Source: an uncultured Bacilli bacterium (GTDB lineage Bacteria > Bacillota_I > Bacilli_A > RF39 > UBA660). Taken from it: a stretch of DNA of 5,506 nucleotides. The stretch is from positions 1-5,506 of the forward strand of contig CANROL010000084.1 in NCBI GenBank assembly GCA_947632255.1, written 5' to 3'. The notes under the pieces were generated by a model. That model was not told the DNA's origin, searched no databases, and saw only the letters and a program-made list of their open reading frames with translations. Positions 1 through 4,921 of the stretch are shown in pieces. The position numbers and the translations under genes are program-made. Numbering within the stretch: position 1 is the first letter of the stretch; each line of letters begins with the position of its first letter.

Positions 1-187
1 GGAATTTATTCTATATGAGGGAATTCCTAAAGTTTATAAAAAAATAAAAGCCCGGGGTATTAAAGATATTGATGATATGTTTTATCCTAAGGAAAATAAA
101 AAAGAAAAAATAGAAAAAGAACATGAAGATAAAAAACCAGTTTATTATTATCAAGGAAAATATGAAGGATTAAAAACTAAAGAATAG
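1..187 (+). CDS. tadA: C-terminal end of probable Tad secretion ATPase (TadA/CpaF), 5'-truncated by window edge
   Basis: An open frame enters from the left edge (first full codon at 2) and ends at TAG 185-187. The visible 61 residues begin EFILYEGIPKVYKKIKARGI and continue to an 'IDDMF' block. This resembles the end of TadA/CpaF ATPases, where a G-x-P-K/R-x-hydrophobic stretch leads into '(A/R)GI....F'. TadA/CpaF is the cytoplasmic hexameric ATPase that powers Tad pilus or secretion assembly by acting on the TadB/TadC platform. After the conserved-looking block comes a charged tail of about 34 residues rich in Lys and Glu, then a Tyr-rich patch (PVYYYQGKYEG). The catalytic Walker motifs lie outside the window, so the identification rests on this tail plus the tadB-tadC neighbours immediately downstream. 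The stop codon overlaps the ribosome binding site of tadB, consistent with co-transcription. Confidence 0.62.
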   Translation, partial: EFILYEGIPKVYKKIKARGIKDIDDMFYPKENKKEKIEKEHEDKKPVYYYQGKYEGLKTKE

Positions 188-196
188 GAGTAAATT

Positions 197-1186
197 ATGG
201 CGGGAATAAAAATATTACAAATATTTATTATTTTAATTATAGGTGGAGTAATTATTTATTTACTTCGACTTTCTAATGCCATAAATATTGAAAATAGAAT
301 TGCTAAATTTACTATAAATCCTAAAAAAGAAGAAGAAAAATCTTTATTTGATGAAATAATAAAATTCTTTCAAATAATTATTAAAAAATTTGCTAAATTA
401 TTAAATAAATCAGTAGTATTATCTAAATATGGGGAAAGATATAATAAATATATTACTTATGAAGATAAAGATAAAAGATCAGGTATTCATTATGTTGCTT
501 TTAAATTTTTAATAACTTTGGGTATTTTAATACTTAGTATTGTTACTTTAGTTTTTCAACCGATTAATTTTATGGTAGTGATTTTAATATTAATTATTAG
601 TTTCTTTATTCCGGATTTATTTTTAAATATAAGTTATAATAAGAAAAGAAAACAAGTAGAAGATGATTTATTAAAAGCTATTGTAATTATGAATAATGCT
701 TTTAAAAGTGGTAGAAATATTATGCAAGCCATAGAAGTTGTTAAAACAGAATTAGATGGTCCTATTCAAGATGAATTTAAAAAAATATATTTAGATATGT
801 CTTATGGTTTAAGTTTAGAGACGGTTTTTAAACGTTTTTATGATCGAGTTAAATTAGAAGATGCTAAATATATTACTTCTTCTCTTACTTTACTTAATAA
901 AACAGGGGGGGATATTGTTAAAGTATTTTCTTTAATTGAAAAATCTTTTTTAGCTAAAAAGAATTTAAAAAATGAATTAGAAAGTTTAACTTCTTCTAGT
1001 CGTTTTGTATTTAAAATGTTAGTAGCTTTACCAATCATCTTTGTTTTAATTATCTTTGTTTTAAATCCTACTTATTTTAATCCTTTATTTAATAATCCTT
1101 TAGGAATAATGATATTATTACTAATAACTATTTTATATGTTTTATATATAATTGTTATTAAAAAAGTTTTGGAGGTTGATTTCTAA
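197..1186 (+). CDS. tadB: TadB-type T2SSF-family membrane platform protein
   Basis: This is a 329-residue inner-membrane protein of the type II secretion F (T2SSF) family. It is one of the paired platform proteins that couple the TadA ATPase to pilin assembly in Tad/Flp (type IVc) systems. An N-terminal membrane segment spans about residues 5-25, followed by a Lys/Glu-rich cytoplasmic linker. A hydrophobic pair lies at about 102-120 and 124-144. The T2SSF cytoplasmic helical domain runs from about 155 to 265 (DDLLKAIVIM..., SGRNIMQAIE, and a conserved-looking KTGGDI at 235-240). Two more membrane segments lie at about 272-290 and 302-322. Length and topology fit TadB. The start is chosen because AGGAG at 186-190 lies 6 nt upstream of ATG 197. 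The stop shares one base with the tadC start (TAATG). The KTGGD codons contain a run of seven G (905-911), unusual in this AT-rich sequence. The assignment to TadB rather than another T2SSF protein comes from the two-gene order and length. Confidence 0.85.
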   Translation: MAGIKILQIFIILIIGGVIIYLLRLSNAINIENRIAKFTINPKKEEEKSLFDEIIKFFQIIIKKFAKLLNKSVVLSKYGERYNKYITYEDKDKRSGIHYVAFKFLITLGILILSIVTLVFQPINFMVVILILIISFFIPDLFLNISYNKKRKQVEDDLLKAIVIMNNAFKSGRNIMQAIEVVKTELDGPIQDEFKKIYLDMSYGLSLETVFKRFYDRVKLEDAKYITSSLTLLNKTGGDIVKVFSLIEKSFLAKKNLKNELESLTSSSRFVFKMLVALPIIFVLIIFVLNPTYFNPLFNNPLGIMILLLITILYVLYIIVIKKVLEVDF

Positions 1187-1881
1187 TGGATAGTTTAGTA
1201 AATAAGATATATCCTAATAAAACTATTACTAAGTTAAAGTTAAAAAAACAAAAATTAGGAATTAATAATAAATTTAATTTAGAAACTTTTATAACCATAA
1301 GACTTATTTTAACAATAATAATCTTTATTTTTAGTTTAATATTTATTAAATATGGTTATATTATGGCGCCTATTTTAAGTGTTGTATTTTATTTTGGTAG
1401 TGAGTATTTAGTACTTGATAGACCTATTAAAAAAAGAATTAGAGTTTTAGATAAAGAAGCTTTATTCTTCTTTGAAGTATTAGTTTTAACTTTAGAGAAT
1501 GGAAGAAGTTTAAAGCATGCATTAGAACTTTCTACGAGTAATATAGATTCAGAAGTATCTTTAGAATTTAAAGAAGCTTTAAATGAAGTTAATTTAGGAA
1601 AGAGTTTAAATGAAAGTTTAGAAGATTTGAAAAAGAGAATGCCAAGTGAAGCCATTAGTAATGCTATTTTAAATATGATTGAATGTAATATTTATGGTAA
1701 TAGTATAGTAGATACAATGTATAATCAAATTGATTTTTTAAGACAAAAAGAATTATTAGAAGCTAAAGGGGAAATAGCTAAATTACCTACTAAAATAAGT
1801 GTTATAAGTGTTTTATTTTTCTTGCCAATTATGTTTTTAATTATTTTAGCTCCTATTTTAATTAATTTAATTAATAAATAA
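1186..1881 (+). CDS. tadC: TadC-type T2SSF-family membrane platform protein
   Basis: This 231-residue protein is the second T2SSF platform subunit of the Tad apparatus and is expected to pair with TadB in the cytoplasmic membrane. Two membrane segments lie at about residues 36-54 and 57-75. The T2SSF domain follows at about 93-200 (ALFFFEVLVLTLENGRSLKHAL, then a GNSIVDTM block at 171-178). A C-terminal hydrophobic hairpin or long helix covers about 203-229. It is short for TadC (often nearer 280-300 residues) because the N-terminal cytoplasmic part is small. The start is well supported by GGAGG at 1171-1175, 10 nt before ATG 1186. That ATG overlaps the tadB stop by one base, so translation is probably coupled. 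The gene ends at TAA 1879-1881, directly against the stop codon of the convergent repressor gene, with no intergenic base. No pseudopilin or TadE/F gene follows on this strand. Confidence 0.83.
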   Translation: MDSLVNKIYPNKTITKLKLKKQKLGINNKFNLETFITIRLILTIIIFIFSLIFIKYGYIMAPILSVVFYFGSEYLVLDRPIKKRIRVLDKEALFFFEVLVLTLENGRSLKHALELSTSNIDSEVSLEFKEALNEVNLGKSLNESLEDLKKRMPSEAISNAILNMIECNIYGNSIVDTMYNQIDFLRQKELLEAKGEIAKLPTKISVISVLFFLPIMFLIILAPILINLINK

Positions 1882-2271
1882 CTATATTTTAAATTTACTT
1901 ATATTTTTTAAAGTTATAGGATCTATAAAGTGTTCTATTTTTTCTACTTGTTCGAGTTTAAAATCTTTATTATTAATTTTTTTTAAAAAATTAGTTAAAA
2001 TATTATGTCTTTTATATAAATATTTACCTATTTTTAAACCTTTATTAGTTAATAATAAATTATTATTTTTATATACTAAGTTTATATTTTCTAATTTAGA
2101 AATCATCTTACTGCAGGATGATTTTTTAACATTTAAAAGTTTACTTAATTTAGTTATAGTGATATTTTCTTTATTTAAAGTTAAACGATATAACATTTCT
2201 AGATAATCTTCCATGGCATAAGTTATAACTTTGGGATGTAAGTAATTAGTTAAAGTATAATATTCATTCAT
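1882..2271 (-). CDS. mntR: DtxR/MntR-family metal-dependent transcriptional repressor
   Basis: This is a winged-helix metalloregulator, 129 residues from the chosen start. The order is an N-terminal helix with A-MEDYLEMLYRL (19-30), a helix-turn-helix and wing at about 37-75 (ITKLSKLLNVKKSSCSKMIS...), and a dimerisation/metal region with KRHNILTNFL (87-96) and EKIEHFI (110-116). D22, E25, H89, E110, E113 and H114 line up with the six ligands of the dinuclear Mn site of Bacillus subtilis MntR (Asp8, Glu11, His77, Glu99, Glu102, His103). There is no C-terminal SH3-like domain, as in MntR. An in-frame ATG at 2296-2298 would add nine residues (MTKLKVCDI) but has no ribosome binding site. The ATG at 2269-2271 gives MNEYYTL, as I recall for related clostridial DtxR proteins, has a weak GAAAG upstream, and leaves room for promoters. 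The gene is divergent from feoAB and probably controls it and itself. Mn versus Fe response cannot be settled here. Confidence 0.86.
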   Translation of the reverse strand: MNEYYTLTNYLHPKVITYAMEDYLEMLYRLTLNKENITITKLSKLLNVKKSSCSKMISKLENINLVYKNNNLLLTNKGLKIGKYLYKRHNILTNFLKKINNKDFKLEQVEKIEHFIDPITLKNISKFKI

Positions 2272-2313
2272 AATATCACATACTTTCAGTTTAGTCATAT
2301 ATTAAAGTAGTTG

Positions 2314-2331
2314 TTAGTTTAAGGAAACTAA
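2314..2331. promoter_or_regulatory. Candidate DtxR/MntR-box operator between mntR and feoA
   Basis: The 18-mer TTAGTTTAAGGAAACTAA is an inverted repeat with 7-nt perfect arms (2314-2320 and 2325-2331) around AAGG. With one mismatch it extends to 2311-2334. It sits in the only gap between the divergent repressor and feoAB. It resembles the DtxR/IdeR consensus as I recall it (TTAGGTTAG.CTAACCTAA), and its TTAAGGAAACT core resembles the MntR box of B. subtilis mntH as I remember it. A site here could repress both directions when metal is abundant. Binding is inferred from symmetry, position and resemblance. Confidence 0.6.
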
Positions 2332-2334
2332 TAA

Positions 2335-2340
2335 ATTATA
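2335..2340 (-). promoter_or_regulatory. Possible -10 element for the repressor gene
   Basis: Read on the - strand this is a perfect TATAAT, next to the operator palindrome and about 64 nt before the chosen repressor start. Transcription would begin inside the operator, giving simple autorepression. No good -35 is seen at the expected distance, and such hexamers arise easily in AT-rich DNA, so this is weak. I could not place a convincing + strand promoter for feoA: hexamers such as TATATT at 2337-2342 would start the transcript inside the ribosome binding site. Confidence 0.25.
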
Positions 2341-2358
2341 TTAAAAGGAGTATAAAAT

Positions 2359-2589
2359 ATGACTTTAGATATGTTAAAACTTAATGAAGAAGGATTAATA
2401 AAAAAAGTATCGGGTTTAGAATTATTAAAAAGAAGATTATTAGATTTAGGATTTATTCCAGGGGAGATAACAAAATGCGTGTTAATTAGTCCATTTAGAG
2501 AGCCTAAAGCTTATTTAATAAATAATAATGTTATTGCCTTAAGAAGTAAGGATGCTAAAAATGTTGAGGTTGAATTATGTATAGAGTAG
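2359..2589 (+). CDS. feoA: Ferrous iron transport accessory protein FeoA
   Basis: This is a 76-residue protein of the FeoA family, a small cytoplasmic SH3-like-fold protein that accompanies the FeoB transporter and is thought to modulate its activity. The family pattern is visible: a short N-terminal segment, then the LELLKRRLLDLGFIPGEITK block (residues 20-39) with the typical 'L..LGF.PG' signature, a beta-rich middle (VLISPFREPKAYLINNNVIALR), and a C-terminal strand ending NVEVELCIE. The length is normal for a stand-alone FeoA. The start is supported by AAGGAG at 2345-2350, 8 nt before ATG 2359. The last 13 nt overlap the start of feoB, indicating one transcript and likely translational coupling. 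A DtxR/MntR-like operator lies just upstream, so expression is probably metal-repressed. Confidence 0.92.
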   Translation: MTLDMLKLNEEGLIKKVSGLELLKRRLLDLGFIPGEITKCVLISPFREPKAYLINNNVIALRSKDAKNVEVELCIE

Positions 2590-4568
2590 CTTTAATTGGG
2601 AGTCCCAATGTAGGAAAATCGACAATTTATAACAATTTAACTAAAAATCATGAACATACAGGTAATTGGGCAGGTAAAACGGTTTCTTATACAAAAGGGC
2701 TATGTAATTATAAAAATGAAGTTTTTGAATTTGTGGATTTGCCTGGGACTTATTCATTAATTTCAAAATCAAAAGAAGAAATGATTGCAACCGATTATAT
2801 TTTTGATGGGGATTTTGATGTGGCTGTTGTTGTTTGTGATGCAACAAGTTTGGAAAAAGGACTAAATTTAGTTTTACAAACTGAAGAAATATGTCATAAA
2901 GTAGTCATGGTTGTAAACTTAATGGATGAAGCGATAAAAAAAGAATTGGAAATTGATCTTGATTTGTTAGAAAAAAGATTAGGTATTAAAGTAGTTCCAA
3001 CGATGGCTAGAGATAAAGTTGGTTTAGATAAAATATTAGATGCTATAAGGGAAGTGCAAGTAAAAGATTATTTAGATATTAACTATGGAATTTTAAATAA
3101 AGAAATAGAACTGGCTTGTTTAGATTTAAAAGAAACTAATAAAAATAATAAATGGTTATCTTTAAGATTATTGGAAAATAATGAACATTATAATAATAAG
3201 ATTAATCAAAATGGTTATTTAACTGGGGCTTCACATTTAATGGAAGCTAAAAATAACTTACAAAATGTTGATGTTAGTTTAGAAATAGTAGGAAGAATTA
3301 ATAAATTAGGGAAAAATATCTTAAAAAATGTCGTAAAAAAGACAAAACAAAATAAAACAGAGAGAAAAATAGATAGAATATTAACAAGTAAAATTTGGGG
3401 TATACCAATTATGCTTCTTATGCTTTTAGTAGTTTTTTATATTACTATTGTGGGAGCTAATTATCCATCTGATTTATTATTTAAATTTTTTGCATCTTTG
3501 GAAAGTAAATTAATTAATATTTTGGAATTTATTCATTTGCCTAGTGTTATAATTCATTTGTTAGTTGATGGGGTATATAAAACTTTATATTGGGTAGTAT
3601 CTGTAATGCTACCTCCTATGATGATTTTTTTCCCTATATTTTCTTTTTTAGAAGATTTAGGTGTCTTACCTCGAATTGCTTTTAATATGGATAAAGCTTT
3701 TAGTAAATGTGAGGCTTGTGGGAAGCAATCTCTTACAATGTGTATGGGAATTGGTTGTAATGCCGTAGGGGTAACTGGAGCTAGAATAATTGATTCTAAA
3801 AGAGAAAGATTAATTGCTATCTTAACTAATGTTTTTATGCCTTGTAATGGTAAGTTCCCAACAATAATTGCTATAATATCAATTTTTATGACAAGTTTAA
3901 ACGCAAGGTTTAGTAGTATAGTTAGTGCTTTAATTTTAACGGGATTTATTGCTCTAGGTATATTAATTACTTTTATAGTTAGTTTTATTTTAGCAAAAAC
4001 AATTTTAAAAGGGGAAGCTTCAAGTTTTACTTTAGAGTTGCCACCTTATCGAATGCCTAAAATATGGGATACTTTAATTTATAGTATTAAAAACAGAGCT
4101 ATCTTTGTTTTAGGTCGGGCAGTTAAAGTAGCCATGCCCGCGGGTGTGGTTATTTGGCTTATTGCTAACATTAAAATAAATAATGGTTCTTTAGCAAGTT
4201 ATTTAATAAATTTTTTAGAACCAATTGGTTTATTACTTGGAGTAGATGGAGTAGTTATTCTAGCAATTTTAATGGGATTTCCAGCGAATGAAATAGTTAT
4301 ACCGGCGATGTTAATGCTCTATCTTAATTCGGCAACATTAATTAATTTAGAAAATAATCAATTTTTGTATAATATTTTAGTAAGTAATGGTTGGACTATT
4401 AAAACGGCTTTATGTTTTTTGATGTTAATGATGTTTCATTTTCCATGTTCAACAACTTTACTAACAATAAAAAAAGAAACTAATAGTAAGTATTATACTT
4501 TTTTAAGTTTTGTTATTCCATCTATTGTAGGTGTATTATTAGCTATAACTCTCAACTTGATACTTTAA
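2577..4568 (+). CDS. feoB: Ferrous iron transporter FeoB (G-protein-coupled divalent metal permease)
   Basis: This 663-residue inner-membrane protein has a cytoplasmic GTPase domain driving uptake of Fe(II) or possibly Mn(II). G-domain motifs: G1 GSPNVGKST (8-16), switch region GNWAGKTV (29-36), G3 DLPG (54-57), G4 NLMD (114-117) and a probable G5 near 141-145. A helical linker follows to about 270, and the membrane part begins near 275. Two halves carry FeoB 'gate' hallmarks: GVLPRIAFNMDKAF (362-375), GIGCNAVGV (391-399) and MPCNGKFP (421-428) in the first; GFPANEIVIPAM (567-578) and HFPCSTTLLTIKKET (621-635) in the second. A CEAC pair (378-381) precedes the GCN motif, as I recall for shorter clostridial-type FeoBs. 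At 663 residues it is shorter than the Escherichia coli protein (about 770). GAGG at 2566-2569, 7 nt before ATG, supports the start. No FeoC gene is seen. Confidence 0.95.
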   Translation: MYRVALIGSPNVGKSTIYNNLTKNHEHTGNWAGKTVSYTKGLCNYKNEVFEFVDLPGTYSLISKSKEEMIATDYIFDGDFDVAVVVCDATSLEKGLNLVLQTEEICHKVVMVVNLMDEAIKKELEIDLDLLEKRLGIKVVPTMARDKVGLDKILDAIREVQVKDYLDINYGILNKEIELACLDLKETNKNNKWLSLRLLENNEHYNNKINQNGYLTGASHLMEAKNNLQNVDVSLEIVGRINKLGKNILKNVVKKTKQNKTERKIDRILTSKIWGIPIMLLMLLVVFYITIVGANYPSDLLFKFFASLESKLINILEFIHLPSVIIHLLVDGVYKTLYWVVSVMLPPMMIFFPIFSFLEDLGVLPRIAFNMDKAFSKCEACGKQSLTMCMGIGCNAVGVTGARIIDSKRERLIAILTNVFMPCNGKFPTIIAIISIFMTSLNARFSSIVSALILTGFIALGILITFIVSFILAKTILKGEASSFTLELPPYRMPKIWDTLIYSIKNRAIFVLGRAVKVAMPAGVVIWLIANIKINNGSLASYLINFLEPIGLLLGVDGVVILAILMGFPANEIVIPAMLMLYLNSATLINLENNQFLYNILVSNGWTIKTALCFLMLMMFHFPCSTTLLTIKKETNSKYYTFLSFVIPSIVGVLLAITLNLIL

Positions 4569-4597
4569 ACTGCATTTATTTGTAGTTTTTTTCTTTT
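4567..4597 (+). terminator. Rho-independent terminator of the feoAB operon
   Basis: AAACTGCA (4567-4574) pairs with TGTAGTTT (4581-4588) as an 8-bp stem with one G-U pair and a 6-nt loop. T-rich sequence follows at once (4589-4597, broken by one C). The stem begins inside the feoB stop codon, placing the transcript end immediately after the gene. Confidence 0.8.
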
Positions 4598-4599
4598 AT

Positions 4600-4616
4600 G
4601 GTCGCAAATTGCGACC
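4600..4616. repeat. Perfect palindrome 1 (GGTNN-CAAATTG-N'N'ACC family)
   Basis: GGTCGCAAATTGCGACC is a perfect inverted repeat: 8-nt arms around a single central A. It is strikingly G+C-rich for the region. It lies 2 nt after the terminator's T-rich tail, so it is probably outside most feoB transcripts. It shares the GGT..CAAATTG..ACC frame with the palindrome at 4843-4869; the variable pair of bases differs but is complementary in each. The sequence after it (TTAGAATAAAA) has no immediate T run, so it is a poor terminator. It may be a protein-binding site, a dispersed repeat, or an RNA hairpin. Confidence 0.75.
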
Positions 4617-4842
4617 TTAGAATAAAATTTTTTAAGTTTGCTAAATACTTAATGTACTTGTTTTTCTAAAATATATTAATCTTGATTTCAAAGTTTTCAA
4701 CCTCTAGCTTTTTATTTTGTATTATTGAAAATAATTTTAATACTAAAAAATATTTTTTGAACTTTTATAACCTTTTTTAATTTAATAATATTAATTTTTA
4801 AAATAGAATTTTAACTAATTATTTCTTGTCTCTTAAAACATG

Positions 4843-4869
4843 TTCAAGGTTCCAAATTGGAACCTTGAA
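4843..4869. repeat. Perfect palindrome 2 (same family, longer arms)
   Basis: Thirteen-base arms, TTCAAGGTTCCAA and TTGGAACCTTGAA, flank a central A (4856) without a mismatch. The inner 17 nt, GGTTCCAAATTGGAACC, follow the same plan as the palindrome at 4600-4616. It lies about 50 nt beyond the stop codon of the - strand ORF6N-family gene, so it could form a stable hairpin in that gene's 3' untranslated region. On the - strand the hairpin is followed by CATGTTTT, at best a weak terminator tail. Function is unknown; possibilities are transcript end/stability, a binding site for the neighbouring protein, or a mobile repeat. Confidence 0.8.
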
Positions 4870-4921
4870 GATATATACCTTTTTCATTAATTTTAATTTA
4901 ATATTATTTTTGAATGGTTAT

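Larger units (their letters stand above)
4569..4921. other. AT-rich intergenic region between convergent feoB and ORF6N-family genes
   Basis: This stretch of about 350 bases holds the feoB terminator, two GC-rich perfect palindromes (4600-4616 and 4843-4869), and between them about 225 nt of very AT-rich sequence. I find no credible coding region, tRNA-like fold or repeat array in that middle part. The only other symmetry seen is a low-complexity A6-TA-T6 palindrome at 4745-4758. Flanking genes converge, so no promoter is required here. Confidence 0.7.

Noticed and set aside
838..1038. 66-codon - strand frame inside tadB
   Set aside because: It lies wholly opposite a well-supported T2SSF coding region, and its translation resembles no family I recognise.
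1389..1655. 88-codon - strand frame inside tadC
   Set aside because: It is antisense to the T2SSF domain; the Ser/Lys-rich translation is typical of a shadow frame.
1723..1735. AATCAAATTGATT palindrome in tadC sharing the CAAATTG core
   Set aside because: It lacks the GGT/ACC arms, is made of ordinary AT-rich codons for N-Q-I-D, and has only 6-nt arms; chance is the simplest explanation.
2296..2298. ATG giving a nine-residue longer repressor
   Set aside because: No ribosome binding site precedes it, the extra MTKLKVCDI does not fit the family N-terminus as I recall it, and it would crowd the divergent promoters. It remains possible.
2641..2847. 68-codon - strand frame inside feoB
   Set aside because: It is antisense to the GTPase domain, and its Gln/His/Pro-rich start is low-complexity shadow translation.
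4598..4669. 23-residue reading frame starting ATG-GTC-GCA across palindrome 1
   Set aside because: It has no ribosome binding site (only T-rich sequence upstream), follows a terminator, and is very short. Palindrome 2 is likewise preceded by an in-frame ATG (4840, 16 residues), but both look incidental.
4600..4869. A minimal CRISPR-like pair of repeats
   Set aside because: There are only two units, their arms differ, the spacing is about 230 nt, and no cas gene is present.
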